Positions 31,338 through 41,832 of a DNA stretch of 64,000 bases are shown piece by piece. The stretch is from contig JAVHLC010000002.1 in assembly GCA_031082315.1 (NCBI GenBank), positions 83,362 to 147,361 on the forward strand, written 5' to 3'. Position 1 is the stretch's first letter. Every line of letters starts with the position of its first letter. Source of the DNA: Thermodesulfobacteriota bacterium. Lineage in GTDB: Bacteria; Desulfobacterota; QYQD01. A model generated the notes under the pieces. That model had not been told where the DNA came from. It saw nothing but the letters and a program-made list of their open reading frames with translations, and made no database searches. Made by a program: the position numbers and the translations under genes.

Positions 31338-32468
31338 CTAATGACTTTCCTTCGCCGGCGCCCGCATTTTTAAGGGTTGATATGTACAGAGAGGTTCCTC
31401 GGCCAGGTAATCACCGGACATCTCATGGGCCCGTGCCCGGCATCCGCCGCAGAAACGATGATATTCACAGATACCGCACTTGCCCTTGTACATCTTCGGA
31501 TTACGCAGGTTAAGAAATACCGGTGATTCCCGCCAGATGCGGGAAAGGGGCATCTCGCGCACCGATCCGCAGTTTATCTCTAAATAACCGCAGGGCTGGA
31601 CATCTCCCCGGTGTGAGACAAAGCAGAAGCCGACGCCTCCCAGACATCCGCGGGTCACGGCATCCAGCCCGTGGGACTGGAAGGTAACCTCTTTTCCTTC
31701 CGCTTTGGCCCGCTGCCTAAGGATGCGATAATAGTGCGGGGCACAAGTGGCCTTGAGATGCAGAGGAACCTTATCCTTTTGCTCATAAAACCACTTCAGG
31801 GTCTCTTCGTATTCAGCGGCGGAAAGGGCTTGGTCAGCCAGATCCTTACCACGGCCGGTAGGTACCAGGAGAAAGATATGGTGGGCTACTGCCCCAAGTG
31901 ATACGGTGAGTTCCTGTATAGCCGGCAGTTCCTTGAGGTTGATCCCGGTAATAGTGGTGTTGACCTGGAATTCCAGACCTGCTTTTTTGGCCTCTTCAAT
32001 CCCCTGAAGCGCCCCCTTAAGGGCCCCTTCGACCTGACGAAATTTATCATGACTTTCAGCCGTCGCCCCGTCAATGCTTATACTAATCCTCTTTATCCCC
32101 GCATCTACCATTTTTCCGGCCACTTCCGGGGTGATGAGGGTGCCGTTAGTGGCCATCACCATACGCAGGCCTTTGTCTGTACCATAGCTTGCCAGTTCAA
32201 AGATATCCTCGCGCAGGAGAGGCTCACCACCGGTCATAATCATAACCGGCTGGGCATGGGCGGCGATATCATCGATAATCCCCTTGCATTCTTCGGTTGT
32301 CAATTCATTGTCATACGGCCCGCGGGTGGCTGCGGCCCGGCAGTGGACACAGGAGAGGTTGCAATTTCTGGTCAATTCCCAGGCTACAAGACGAAGGGGC
32401 GGCACATCCTGCCCGGATGTATGGCCCTGAGAGTGGTGGGGATGGGGATGGGGATGGTTCGGTTTCAT
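31338..32468 (-). CDS. ahbD: Heme synthase AhbD, radical SAM
   Basis: Turns iron-coproporphyrin III into heme b by oxidative decarboxylation of two propionates. From the ATG at 32468 (ATGA overlap with the hemB stop) the protein has 376 aa. It begins with a His-rich stretch (PHPHPHH), then the radical SAM motif CNLSCVHC (about 37-44), GGEPLL, and a C-terminal SPASM-like Cys set ([29 protein letters not shown] cut here for length: key residues C-x2-C-x5-C-x2-C) with [10 protein letters not shown] typical of AhbD. The His-rich start is shared by known AhbD proteins. Confidence 0.9.
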   Translation of the reverse strand: MKPNHPHPHPHHSQGHTSGQDVPPLRLVAWELTRNCNLSCVHCRAAATRGPYDNELTTEECKGIIDDIAAHAQPVMIMTGGEPLLREDIFELASYGTDKGLRMVMATNGTLITPEVAGKMVDAGIKRISISIDGATAESHDKFRQVEGALKGALQGIEEAKKAGLEFQVNTTITGINLKELPAIQELTVSLGAVAHHIFLLVPTGRGKDLADQALSAAEYEETLKWFYEQKDKVPLHLKATCAPHYYRILRQRAKAEGKEVTFQSHGLDAVTRGCLGGVGFCFVSHRGDVQPCGYLEINCGSVREMPLSRIWRESPVFLNLRNPKMYKGKCGICEYHRFCGGCRARAHEMSGDYLAEEPLCTYQPLKMRAPAKESH

Positions 32469-33439
32469 CTGGTCAGCAACCTCGCTGCTTCCTTGGCGTA
32501 ATAAGTAATAATAATATCTGCTCCGGCCCTCCGGATACTCAGAAGACATTCCATCATGACCCGCTCTTCATCCAGCCAGCCCATCTTGGCCGCCGCCTTT
32601 ACCATGGCATACTCGCCGCTGACGTGATAAGCGGCGATGGGATGGTCGAATTCCTCCCGCAAACGAGAGATGATATCCAGGTAAGGCAGGGCCGGCTTAA
32701 CCATGAGGATGTCAGCCCCTTCCTCCATATCCAGGGTGGCCTCGCGCACGGCCTCGCGGCTGTTGGCCGGGTCCATCTGATACGAACGCCGGTCGCCGAA
32801 CTGTGGAGCGCACTCCGCCGCCTCGCGGAACGGCCCGTAAAAACCGGAGGCGTACTTGACCGCGTATGACATAATGGGTATGTGTTCAAAACCGGCTTCA
32901 TCCAGGGTCTCACGGATCTCAGCCACCCGGCCGTCCATCATATCCGAAGGGGCAACCATGTCCGCGCCGGCCCGGGCATGGGAAAGGGCTACCCTGCCCA
33001 GTATCTCCAGTGTCGCATCGTTTTCAATCTTACCCCCGGAGACAAATCCGCAGTGGCCGTGACTCATGTATTCACAGAGGCAGACGTCCGTAATAACCAG
33101 AAGGTCTTTATCAGATGACTTTATCTCGGCTATCGCCCTTTGCACAATACCGTCTTTGGCATAGGCCTGGGAGGCTATCTCGTCCTTCTTTTCCGGGATG
33201 CCGAAAAGGAGAACAGACCTGATCCCGGCGTCCTTTATCTCTTTTATTTCAGCCTTCAACTGATCCGGGGAAAGTTGAAAACAACCGGGCATGGAAGGAA
33301 TCCCTTTCCTGACCTTTTTCCCCGGCACGACGAAAAGGGGATAGACAAGTTGATCCGGCGCAAGATGCGTCTCGCGAATCAGGGCGCGGAAATTTTCATT
33401 CTGACGCATGCGGCGCGGGCGATAATCCGGAAACAGCAT
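32465..33439 (-). CDS. hemB: Delta-aminolevulinic acid dehydratase (porphobilinogen synthase)
   Basis: Joins two 5-aminolevulinate molecules into porphobilinogen. The 324-aa protein has the zinc-type metal site [14 protein letters not shown] (about 120-133), the Schiff-base lysines in [15 protein letters not shown] (about 195) and [10 protein letters not shown] (about 247). It starts two bases after the ahbC stop and overlaps ahbD by 4 bp, so the three genes are translationally linked. Confidence 0.96.
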   Translation of the reverse strand: MLFPDYRPRRMRQNENFRALIRETHLAPDQLVYPLFVVPGKKVRKGIPSMPGCFQLSPDQLKAEIKEIKDAGIRSVLLFGIPEKKDEIASQAYAKDGIVQRAIAEIKSSDKDLLVITDVCLCEYMSHGHCGFVSGGKIENDATLEILGRVALSHARAGADMVAPSDMMDGRVAEIRETLDEAGFEHIPIMSYAVKYASGFYGPFREAAECAPQFGDRRSYQMDPANSREAVREATLDMEEGADILMVKPALPYLDIISRLREEFDHPIAAYHVSGEYAMVKAAAKMGWLDEERVMMECLLSIRRAGADIIITYYAKEAARLLTR

Positions 33440-33441
33440 CT

Positions 33442-34635
33442 CTAAGCCTCCTCGGCAATCCCGATTTCTTTATCCGTCAGATAACAGGCCGGGTCCGGCG
33501 CCCAGATATCCCCGGTGACGGCCTCAGCCCTTACCCGGAAATTACCGGCACAGATATCCAACCACTTACACCGGGCGCAGCGGCCATTGACATGGGCCTT
33601 CTTATTCTTAAGGGCCGCCATAAGCGGATTGGATAAGTCCGTCCAGATCTCGCTAAACGGACGTTGGCGGACATTGCCAAATGAGTAATGCCTCCAGAAT
33701 TGATCCGCATGGACGCTCCCGTCCCAGCTTACACAGCCGATACCCCGGCCGGAGTTATTCCCCTCGTTCATTTCAAGTAATTCCAGGACCTCGGCAGCCC
33801 GGGGTGAATTCTCCTTTACCATACGCAGATAGACATAAGGCCCGTCGGCATGATTGTCCACCGTCAGCACCTCTTTGGGCTTACCTCGACGGTGCAAGTC
33901 GGCGGTACGATCGATGATAATATCCACTACCCGCCGGGTTTCTTCGTGAGCAAGGTCTTCTTCGACCAGCTTACTGCCCCGGCCCGCATAAACCAAATGA
34001 TAAAAACAGATCCGCGGGACTTCTTCCTGTTCTAACAGGTCAAAAATGGCCGGTATCTCGGCGGCATTAAGTTTATTTATGGTAAACCTTAACCCTACCT
34101 TAATACCAGCTTCCCGACAATTTCTAATACCCCTCATGGCCCCGGCAAAGGCCCCCTTAACCCCACGAAAATGGTCATTGACCTCTTCCATACCATCAAG
34201 ACTTATACCCACATAAGAGAGGCCGATCTTCTTCAATACCTTGGCCATGTCTTTGCCGATAAGCGTGCCGTTTGTAGAAACTACGGCCCGCATGCCTTTT
34301 TCCACGGCGTAAGCCGCAAGCTCAGGCAGATCCGGACGCATAAAAGGCTCGCCGCCGGAGAAAAGAAGGACCGGACTGCCGAACTGGCTTAGATCATCGA
34401 TCAGTTTCTTCCCTTCGGCCGTGGAGAGTTCATCCGGTGCGCCCACACTGTCCGCCTGGGCATAACAATGCACACACTTTAAGTTACAACGCCGGGTGGC
34501 ATTCCAGACCACCACCGGCTTTTTGTCTGCCGAAAACTGGAGAAGGTGCGAGGGCAGCTTCCCGGAGTGTCTGCCATAGCGCAAGGCGTCAGACGGCTCC
34601 ACCGTACCGCAATAAAGTTTAGATATACCGATCAT
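33442..34635 (-). CDS. ahbC: 12,18-didecarboxysiroheme deacetylase AhbC, radical SAM
   Basis: Removes the two acetate-derived groups of didecarboxysiroheme to give iron-coproporphyrin III. A 397-aa radical SAM protein with CNLKCVHC (about 49-56), GGEPFM, and the C-terminal Fe-S set [13 protein letters not shown]. The N-terminal [20 protein letters not shown], cut at the family's usual form, is the mark separating AhbC from AhbD and from NirJ. It is the first gene of the heme group, with about 90 bp to the ClpX-like gene upstream. Confidence 0.9.
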   Translation of the reverse strand: MIGISKLYCGTVEPSDALRYGRHSGKLPSHLLQFSADKKPVVVWNATRRCNLKCVHCYAQADSVGAPDELSTAEGKKLIDDLSQFGSPVLLFSGGEPFMRPDLPELAAYAVEKGMRAVVSTNGTLIGKDMAKVLKKIGLSYVGISLDGMEEVNDHFRGVKGAFAGAMRGIRNCREAGIKVGLRFTINKLNAAEIPAIFDLLEQEEVPRICFYHLVYAGRGSKLVEEDLAHEETRRVVDIIIDRTADLHRRGKPKEVLTVDNHADGPYVYLRMVKENSPRAAEVLELLEMNEGNNSGRGIGCVSWDGSVHADQFWRHYSFGNVRQRPFSEIWTDLSNPLMAALKNKKAHVNGRCARCKWLDICAGNFRVRAEAVTGDIWAPDPACYLTDKEIGIAEEA

Positions 34636-34723
34636 ATTTTTCTAAATGCTCCTTCGTTTTAAAAAATTGGCTTTCAGCCTTCAGTTATCAGTATTCTGGC
34701 CTCTGTCTCCTGTATTTTTTGAC

Positions 34724-36496
34724 CTATTTTGAGGAATTACCAAAAGAATTATCAAGGGACTCCTTGATCAGATGGCTGATAAATCCTTCCGGGGTGGACA
34801 CCGCCTCGGTGGGAAGATGAAAAACGTTTTGCCCGGTCCTATCCTGAATTATTCTCAAGGCATACCTGTATGATTCGGTCAGGTTGTTACAAACAACATA
34901 AGCCGTGCTGCCTTCCTGCCAGGCCTGTCCGATTATCTGGTCGATAGCCTCATCTTCAAAGATGATCTTTACGCCATATTTATCCAGAAAAGAGGCTTCA
35001 TAATCTTTTATTTCCTCAGCTATAAATATAAGCTCTTCCACAGAGGCTTGTATATCAATATCCTTGGTCAAACATAACTCGGCCAGATACCGCAGTCTGA
35101 ACGGGGTGACAGACAGCCCACGGTTGTCAAAGATTTCTTTTTGACGTTTCACTATGGTTGATTTTATAATATTTAATTCTCTCTCCCGGGCCTGACGGTA
35201 ACGTTCGCTATAGACCGGATCATCCGGGCTGGCAAGCAAACGATCCAACTCCGCAACCGGGTTCTTAACCATCTCCGGGGTGACAACCAGGGAACGAATC
35301 GAGGTTGAAGGCAAGGTTTTTTCAAATCCTAAAAGGATCTGTTCTACGACTCTGGACAATCCCCGCGCCCCCGTCTTCTCTGCATAGGCCTTCTCAGCCA
35401 GAATATGTAATGCCTCATCTTCAAATGTTATGTCTATACCGTAGGCCTTAAAATCGTGCTTTTTACCTTTTGTCACCGGGCAGCGCGGGTTTTTGAGGAT
35501 ATTGTACAGGTCCTCCACGTGTAATTCCTCGAAAACCGCTACTACAGGCAATCGGCCCACAAACTCTGACTCGAACCCGCATTCAATAAGGTCTTCCGCC
35601 TTAACATGGCGCAAATAATCGACCCTGTCACTCTTGGAAGTAATAGGCGCGCCGAAACCGATTCCCTGATCAGTCAGGCGCTTCTTGATAACATCCGCCA
35701 GATCGTTAAAGGCGCCACTCACTATGAAAAGGATATTCCTGGTGTTAACCGTCCTTTTTTCCCGTTTGCCGGTCTTCCGATAACGCTCTATAGCCTCAAG
35801 CTGGGCGATAGGATCGTGGGGAACCCGGAGATCTACGTCTGTTTCTTCCATCGGCTTCAGAAGGGCGCGCTGAACCCCGGTGCGTGAGACATCCGGGCCT
35901 AAATGGTGGGCGCTGGAAGCAATTTTATCTATCTCATCGATATAAATAATACCATACCGGGCCAGCTCCATATCCCCGCCCGCCTCCTGCACAAGGTCAC
36001 GAACCAAGTCTTCCACATCACCGCCCACGTAACCGGTCTCGCTGAACTTAGTCGCATCGCCCTTAACAAAAGGCACGCCGAGCTTCCCGGCGATCAGCTT
36101 TATCATATAGGTCTTCCCTACACCGGTAGGCCCGATCATAATGATGTTATTCTTGATCTGCCCCACCTCCGTATCTCTCTTATGCTCCAGCGCATACTTA
36201 ATACGGCTGAAGTGGGTGCAGACCTTGGTAGCCAGGATAGCCTTGGCCTCCTCCTGTTTGATTATATATTCATCCAGGTAGGCCTCAAGCTCTTTGGGTT
36301 TGATATTAAAATTCAGGATAATATCCCTACCCCTTAAGGTCTTATTGCCCCCGGATTCAGACGAGCCCGGTTTGGGAAGGACGACCGGCGAGAGAATACG
36401 CACCTTATCCCCATATTTTTTGGACAGATACTCCGCCAGCTCCTTTTCTAATTCCTTCTGGTCAGGAACATTATTATATTCTTTGTCGTTTCCCAT
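34724..36496 (-). CDS. ClpX-like AAA+ ATPase without zinc finger
   Basis: A 590-aa AAA+ protein related to ClpX/HslU. Walker A is GPTGVGKT (about 133-140), Walker B IIYIDEIDKIA (about 193), with a sensor and lid region around RGLSRVVEQI (about 395). It lacks the N-terminal C4 zinc domain of ClpX and the IGF/LGF loop for ClpP docking was not found; it has an extra C-terminal region of about 170 residues. It may unfold proteins without ClpP. Similar proteins are common in Desulfobacterota but the substrate is not known. No clpP lies nearby. Confidence 0.82.
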   Translation of the reverse strand: MGNDKEYNNVPDQKELEKELAEYLSKKYGDKVRILSPVVLPKPGSSESGGNKTLRGRDIILNFNIKPKELEAYLDEYIIKQEEAKAILATKVCTHFSRIKYALEHKRDTEVGQIKNNIIMIGPTGVGKTYMIKLIAGKLGVPFVKGDATKFSETGYVGGDVEDLVRDLVQEAGGDMELARYGIIYIDEIDKIASSAHHLGPDVSRTGVQRALLKPMEETDVDLRVPHDPIAQLEAIERYRKTGKREKRTVNTRNILFIVSGAFNDLADVIKKRLTDQGIGFGAPITSKSDRVDYLRHVKAEDLIECGFESEFVGRLPVVAVFEELHVEDLYNILKNPRCPVTKGKKHDFKAYGIDITFEDEALHILAEKAYAEKTGARGLSRVVEQILLGFEKTLPSTSIRSLVVTPEMVKNPVAELDRLLASPDDPVYSERYRQARERELNIIKSTIVKRQKEIFDNRGLSVTPFRLRYLAELCLTKDIDIQASVEELIFIAEEIKDYEASFLDKYGVKIIFEDEAIDQIIGQAWQEGSTAYVVCNNLTESYRYALRIIQDRTGQNVFHLPTEAVSTPEGFISHLIKESLDNSFGNSSK

Positions 36497-36648
36497 CTTA
36501 AAATTACCAGGTCTTATACAAAATCTGTATCAGTTTAGCCTTTTGAAAAACTGGCTAAACTTCAGTTCAAAATGCAAGATTCAAAGTGCAAAATTCAAAA
36601 TGTTGATGGTTTTTGTCCGAAATTTTACATTTTCCATGTTGCAATGAG

Positions 36649-36676
36649 ATTTAGCGCATTTTTTAAAGCGCTAAAT
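36649..36676. promoter_or_regulatory. Perfect 9-bp inverted repeat of unknown role
   Basis: ATTTAGCGC, a 10-nt spacer, GCGCTAAAT. It lies about 150 bp upstream of the ClpX-like gene and just past the end of the ntrX-like gene. No T-run follows on the minus strand, so a terminator is unlikely; an operator is possible. The nearby bases 36565-36600 hold a short near-repeat (GCAAGATTCAAAGTGCAAAATTCAAAATG). Confidence 0.4.
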
Positions 36677-36738
36677 TGTTACCAAAATCTCTTATGCTTA
36701 TCAATATAGTCACTAACTGCCCATATTTCAAATTATTT

Positions 36739-38115
36739 TTATTGCCCGGACTTTACACTGTCCATGCCTAAGGCCTTCATCTTGCGGTGGAGGTGGCTTC
36801 TCTCCAGACCTATCTTTTCAGCCGTCTGGGAGATATTGCCGTCATTTTCAGCCAGTTTATGCAATATAAACTCGCGCTCAAAATGGGCCTTGGCATCCTT
36901 AAACGTCCCGAACGCAAACATATCGCCTGTCTTCTTTTCTACCGCTTTAGTCCCCCGTATCGAAGAAGGGACGTCCTTCTCTGTAATAAGTGCGCCCGGG
37001 GACATAATCACCAATCTTTCCACAACATTCCTTAACTCCCTGACATTTCCGGGCCAATGATAGGCAGCGAGCAATTGCAGGGCGCCATCGCTTATTTCTT
37101 TGTGCTTTAACCCGCCATCCGAAGCGAATTCAGACAAAAACTCCTTAACTAAAAGGGGAATATCGCTCAACCGCTCCCTTAGCGGGGGGACTTCGATCGG
37201 CACTACATTTAATCGGTGGTAAAGATCCTCACGAAAATTCCCTTTGTTAATCTCTTCCTCAAGGTTCTTGTTCGATGCGGCGATGACCCGCACATCAACA
37301 TTTATGGTCTTTGTCCCGCCTACCCGTTCAAATTTTTGCTCCTGCAGGATGCGCAGTATCTTGGCCTGGGTCTTAAGACTCATATCGCCGATCTCATCCA
37401 GGAAGAGTGTGCCTTCGTTGGCCAGGTCAAACTTGCCGCGCCTCATGTTGGTAGCGCCTGTAAAGGAGCCCTTTTCATGCCCGAAAAGCTCGCTTTCAAT
37501 AAGTTCTTCAGGGATGGCCGCGCAGTTTACCTCGATCAGAGGCCGGGACGCTCGCTTGCTCTGCCTGTGTATGGCATGAGATACCAACTCCTTGCCTACC
37601 CCGTTTTCCCCCTTTATCAATACCCAGGCCGAAGTAGGCGCCACCAGGACAATCTGCCTCTTTAACTCCAGCATCGCCTCGCTTTGCCCGGTGAGTTCCG
37701 GTTTACGCCCTACCCGCTGGCGTAAAAGAAGGTTTTCCTCTTCTAACCGGCTGAAATCAAGCGTATTATTTATAGTTAGAACGACTTTTTCCAGGGAAAG
37801 CGGTTTTTCAATAAAATCATGCGCCCCCAGCTTAGTCGCCTTGACTGCCGTCTCCACCGTGCCATGGCCGGACATTATCACTACGGGGAGAAATGGATAA
37901 TCGAGCTTGATCCTTCTGAGCACTTCCAGCCCATCTATGCCCGGAGGCATCCACACGTCTAAAAGCACTAAATCCGGCGCTGTCTCGCTTAACCGGCCCA
38001 GAGCATCCTCGCCATTTTGCGCCCGGACAGGCTCAAATCCCTCGTCCTCCAGTATCCCGCCCAGGGAATCCAGGATGCTAACTTCATCATCAACTATCAA
38101 TATGCGTTTGGCCAT
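36739..38115 (-). CDS. NtrC-family sigma-54 response regulator (NtrX-like)
   Basis: A 458-aa regulator with a receiver domain (1-120; Asp in LVLLDVWMPP), a sigma-54 AAA+ domain (about 140-375; Walker A GENGVGKE, the sigma-54 contact GSFTGA, Walker B LFLDEIGDM) and a Fis-type helix-turn-helix at the end (NDGNISQTAEKIGLERSHLHRKMKALG, quoted only to show the recognition helix at about 430-450). It starts 21 bases after the stop of its sensor kinase. It should activate sigma-54 promoters; none could be placed with certainty in this window. Confidence 0.9.
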   Translation of the reverse strand: MAKRILIVDDEVSILDSLGGILEDEGFEPVRAQNGEDALGRLSETAPDLVLLDVWMPPGIDGLEVLRRIKLDYPFLPVVIMSGHGTVETAVKATKLGAHDFIEKPLSLEKVVLTINNTLDFSRLEEENLLLRQRVGRKPELTGQSEAMLELKRQIVLVAPTSAWVLIKGENGVGKELVSHAIHRQSKRASRPLIEVNCAAIPEELIESELFGHEKGSFTGATNMRRGKFDLANEGTLFLDEIGDMSLKTQAKILRILQEQKFERVGGTKTINVDVRVIAASNKNLEEEINKGNFREDLYHRLNVVPIEVPPLRERLSDIPLLVKEFLSEFASDGGLKHKEISDGALQLLAAYHWPGNVRELRNVVERLVIMSPGALITEKDVPSSIRGTKAVEKKTGDMFAFGTFKDAKAHFEREFILHKLAENDGNISQTAEKIGLERSHLHRKMKALGMDSVKSGQ

Positions 38116-38136
38116 ATCCCGAACCCATACGTCCTT

Positions 38137-40368
38137 TCATACCTGCAAGGGCAGTTCAATAACAAACCTGGCCCCATTGGGTTCATTGTCCTGCACCCTT
38201 ATATAACCATTGTGATCCGAGATAATAGTGCTTACAATACTCAATCCCAGACCCGTCCCACCTTTCTTAGTTGAAAAATAAGGTTCAAATAGCCTCTCTC
38301 TGTCTCCGGGGGCGATCCCCTTACCGGTATCACTGACTTCAATCCTTACCATAGGCGGATTAGAACTGTCATAAAAAAGATCTGTCTCAATTTTACCATG
38401 ACCCTCCATAGCGGCAAGCGCATTATCAAAGAGATTGATCATGACCCGTTTGATCTGCTCGCGGTCGAAGTAAAATTGGGGAATAGGTTGATGCACCCTG
38501 GTGACAAAGTCGATATCTTTATGACTATCCCGATATAGGGTTATGCTTTCCTCAACAACGCCTTCTAAATTATTCAGGGCTGGATTTGTCGCCGGCAGGC
38601 GGGCAAAAAGCGAAAATTCATCGACCAGTCGTTTCAATTCCTCTACCTGGTTAATGATGGTCCTGGTACAGTCATCGAGCACCTTGCTGTCATCGGCCAA
38701 CTTCTCAATATATCTCTTACGCAATCTCTGGGCCGATAATTGTATCGGGGTCAAAGGGTTCTTTACTTCATGCGCTATGCGCCTGGCCACTTCACGCCAG
38801 GCCGCCATCCGCTGGACCTTTTCTAATTGAGTCAGGTCATCAAAAACAATGACCATGCCAATATTATTCCCGACGTCATCTTTCAAAACCGTGGCGTTAA
38901 TGAGGAGGGAAAGTCCCCTGTTGCCGGCCGTAATTCGAACCGACTTTTGTACGGAACCTTTCTTGGCCCGCCGGGCTTCCTCCAACAGGGCATTAATTAT
39001 AGCTAATTGCCCCGGCGTAGCCAATTCGTGATAGGTCTTGCCGACAACGTCTCCGTGGCGTAACCCGAACAATTCCTCGGCAAATTTATTCATGGTGCTG
39101 ATGCGGCCGTCATTATCAATGGAAACGACACCGGCCGCCACATTCCTCAGGATTATTTCCGTGTAGCGCCGCCTTTGTTCCAACTCCAGATAACTCTTTT
39201 GGAGTTCTTCGCCGGCCCTTTCCAACTCGGAGTGACTTCTCTTGAGGTCAGCGGTCATCTTGTTAAACGACTCCACCAAGGTTCCGACCTCATCTTCTGA
39301 CCGGACGTCGATAGTAAAATCAAGGTCGCCTCCGGCAATGCGACGCGTCCCTTCGGCTAAATGCTGAATAGGGACGGTAATGCCTCTGGCCAGGTAAAAG
39401 CCAAACCAAGTCGCGGAAAAAACGATAATCAGACTGATGATCAAAAGAATAATAATTAAGCTGATCTTGATCGGATTTTTAAGGAGCTTTAACTGCTTAT
39501 AGTTTTCAATGCCCCCGGCTATATTCTTCATCTTGTCGGTAAGGCCGGCCGGGACAAAAATACCGACGGCCAGGATACCGATAACATCATTCCCATCGGC
39601 AGATGAAAAAATAGGGTCAAATCCCCTCACTAAATCACCATCAGCGGAGGTAAAGGTATCGACAATACCCCTTTCGCCATTGAGACAGCGTCTCAATGTT
39701 TTTGAGGAAATTTGTGCCAGTTCAAACATTCCTACACCCGGCCGCCGGTAACCGGCTAATTCTTCATACGAAGGGAGAACAACCTCCACAGTATCAAGGT
39801 GAAACTCTTCCGGCCTGGCCCGCAGATAACGGGTGAGCTCGCCCCGGGCCGCTTCAGACATCAACCCGGACCGGGTGATTTCTCTGCTCATCCGGTCGGC
39901 ATGGGTAATTACATTTTCCTCGACCTGTTTATAAAATGTACGCCCTACTTCTAAAGAGTCCTCGAGAGACTTTTCTACGCGTACATTAAACCAATAATCA
40001 ATGCTCGTATTTATGAACTGCAATGAAATAAAAAAGAGAAAGGTGGTCGGCAGCAGGGCAAACAAGACAAAAGCCACAACCAGCCTGGTGCGCAGCTTAG
40101 CCCCCAGTATGTTGTGACGCCGTTCAAAGATAAGCTTGACCACACTCCTTAGAACCAAAAAAATGAGAAGAAGAATGAGGATAAGGTTGATATTTATGAC
40201 GGCAAAAAGGAGGATATTCCCGCCAAAAACCCTGGACGGAGAAAGATGTAAGACCTTGATGCCCAGAAAGGCCAGCCCGATAATCAAGACCAGCGTAATC
40301 AGAATAATCAGTCTTTCCCGTTTCTGTCTTTTCCTTTCCTTGCTCTGAATATCCGGTGTTTCAGTCAT
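38137..40368 (-). CDS. NtrY-like membrane sensor histidine kinase
   Basis: A 743-aa kinase with three to four N-terminal helices (about 18-40, 50-75, 95-115, 300-325), a periplasmic region of about 170 residues, HAMP (about 325-380), a PAS domain (about 395-505), HisKA with the phospho-His in RRIAHEVKNPLTP (about 530) and HATPase (DTGKGI, GTGLGLSI). The order matches NtrY. Encoded with its NtrX-like regulator, with the DUF4390 gene just upstream, a set often seen in Desulfobacterota. The signal is unknown; nitrogen or envelope redox control has been proposed for NtrYX elsewhere. Confidence 0.9.
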   Translation of the reverse strand: MTETPDIQSKERKRQKRERLIILITLVLIIGLAFLGIKVLHLSPSRVFGGNILLFAVININLILILLLIFLVLRSVVKLIFERRHNILGAKLRTRLVVAFVLFALLPTTFLFFISLQFINTSIDYWFNVRVEKSLEDSLEVGRTFYKQVEENVITHADRMSREITRSGLMSEAARGELTRYLRARPEEFHLDTVEVVLPSYEELAGYRRPGVGMFELAQISSKTLRRCLNGERGIVDTFTSADGDLVRGFDPIFSSADGNDVIGILAVGIFVPAGLTDKMKNIAGGIENYKQLKLLKNPIKISLIIILLIISLIIVFSATWFGFYLARGITVPIQHLAEGTRRIAGGDLDFTIDVRSEDEVGTLVESFNKMTADLKRSHSELERAGEELQKSYLELEQRRRYTEIILRNVAAGVVSIDNDGRISTMNKFAEELFGLRHGDVVGKTYHELATPGQLAIINALLEEARRAKKGSVQKSVRITAGNRGLSLLINATVLKDDVGNNIGMVIVFDDLTQLEKVQRMAAWREVARRIAHEVKNPLTPIQLSAQRLRKRYIEKLADDSKVLDDCTRTIINQVEELKRLVDEFSLFARLPATNPALNNLEGVVEESITLYRDSHKDIDFVTRVHQPIPQFYFDREQIKRVMINLFDNALAAMEGHGKIETDLFYDSSNPPMVRIEVSDTGKGIAPGDRERLFEPYFSTKKGGTGLGLSIVSTIISDHNGYIRVQDNEPNGARFVIELPLQV

Positions 40369-40372
40369 TATT

Positions 40373-40942
40373 TTAGTATTTAAACTCTACGCTATAATTA
40401 TCTGTCTCCGAATCCCAAAAAGAAAACAAAGAGATTATATAATGAAATGCAGAGGAAGTAGGCTCTTTCTCAAGGATGGCCCTTATCTGGAGCTGGTAGA
40501 GATTGTTTGGGGTGAGTTTCTTTAAGGCAATAACCGGTATCCCGGTTATTTCGCTTACCGCTTGCTGGGCCCTGGCCGCTTCCCTAAATCTAAGCTTCTT
40601 ACCATCTAAATCAACAAAGAACTCCTCCTTCAGCGCATCATAGCGAATACTGTGCTCCATATCCAGCGAGGCCAGGAGGGAGTCCGGCCAAAGATGATAG
40701 ACCTGGTAAAGACGGATATTCAAGGTAAGTCTTATCGCAAGGCCATTCATAAGGGCCTTCCTGGTATCGCTATCGAAGCAGTTTCGAACGTTAAAAAAGG
40801 CCAGCAGTTCATTGCTTGAGTTGTTTACAATGACATCGGTTAACTTTATATCCTTGGCCTCCAGAGATGGCGTAAGAAACACGGACAGGACCACAAAAAT
40901 AACAAGCAGGCGACACCAGCTATGATGAATTGTTTTTCTCAT
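40373..40942 (-). CDS. DUF4390 protein, secreted
   Basis: A 189-aa protein with a signal sequence (about 1-29, ending LEA) and one mature domain rich in beta-type residues. The pattern matches DUF4390, whose genes sit beside NtrYX-like kinases. Function unknown; a periplasmic partner of the sensor kinase is a reasonable guess from the position, five bases upstream of the kinase start. Confidence 0.75.
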   Translation of the reverse strand: MRKTIHHSWCRLLVIFVVLSVFLTPSLEAKDIKLTDVIVNNSSNELLAFFNVRNCFDSDTRKALMNGLAIRLTLNIRLYQVYHLWPDSLLASLDMEHSIRYDALKEEFFVDLDGKKLRFREAARAQQAVSEITGIPVIALKKLTPNNLYQLQIRAILEKEPTSSAFHYIISLFSFWDSETDNYSVEFKY

Positions 40943-41032
40943 AAGTTATGAGGCAGAATAAGGTGTGTTTTTGGAAAATTTAACTAATAGCATAGTGAAT
41001 TGCAACACCTTTTCGTCTATCCGGTCTATTCA

Positions 41033-41148
41033 CGCTTTCATCTGTCGGCATTCAGCTTTCAGCAAAAACTAAGACAAACAACACGTTAAGCTGAACGCTG
41101 ATTGCTGATTGCTCCATCCGGAATCCTTGGATTTCCGGATGGAAACTA
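41033..41148. repeat. MITE-like repeat, family R2, copy 5 (left end eroded)
   Basis: The right half (TTCAGCAAAAACTAAGACAA to CCATCCGG...CCGGATGGAAACTA) matches the other R2 copies in inverted order, but the left terminal repeat is no longer clear. The terminal CTA gives the hpt stop codon. Confidence 0.6.
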
Positions 41149-41667
41149 GCTCATGGTAATGGAACAAATATCCGGCAGGTGACGATAATTCTCGTTGTAA
41201 TCCAGGCCATACCCTACCAGGAAACCTCTTTCCATTTCAAAGCCCACGTAGTCTATAACAATGGGTGTTTTTCGTCGTCCGGTCTTACTTATGAGGGCGC
41301 AAACCTTGATTGAACGCGGTTTATGAAGGGCTATTATGTCGTTAAAATAACTCAGCGTATGACCGGTATCTATAATGTCTTCCACCACCAGGACATTTTT
41401 ATCGGTAATAGGCAGCTCGATATCTTTGGTGAACCTGACCTCGCCGGTGGATTCTGTTTTGGAGCCATAGCTGGCCAAACGTACAAAGTCAACCTGAACC
41501 GGGATATCCAGAGAACGCATCAAGTCAGCCATAAAAACAAAAGCGCCGTTTAATACACCGATTAATACCAGTTCACGGCCGGCGTAGTCCCTGGAGATTT
41601 CTTTCCCTAACTCCTTGATCCTCTTCTGGATTACATCCCGGGTAAACACGAGCTGCGTTTTATACAT
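41146..41667 (-). CDS. hpt: Hypoxanthine phosphoribosyltransferase
   Basis: Salvages hypoxanthine and guanine with PRPP. The 173-aa protein carries the PRPP loop VLVVEDIIDTGHTL near residue 92, the GVLNGAFVFMADL loop near 38 and the substrate-side YVGFEMERGFLVGYGLDYNE region near 145, here quoted in part. Length is normal. The stop codon is provided by an R2 repeat end. Single gene. Confidence 0.94.
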   Translation of the reverse strand: MYKTQLVFTRDVIQKRIKELGKEISRDYAGRELVLIGVLNGAFVFMADLMRSLDIPVQVDFVRLASYGSKTESTGEVRFTKDIELPITDKNVLVVEDIIDTGHTLSYFNDIIALHKPRSIKVCALISKTGRRKTPIVIDYVGFEMERGFLVGYGLDYNENYRHLPDICSITMS

Positions 41668-41832
41668 AGGATCTCCCTGTTTATAGACAAAAATCAGATG
41701 CTCACGTTAGAATAAAGGCGAACACTTGTCAACTTATGCTTTATAGGGCTTGACAAGAGTAGAAACGGACATTGACATTAAGCATCTGATTTTTTAAATT
41801 GATATATTCAAAACCATTAAGGAGTTAAGAAG

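Noticed and set aside
32400..32468. His-rich start of AhbD as a novel metal-binding tag
   Set aside because: His-rich N termini are known in AhbD proteins, so it is not new by itself.
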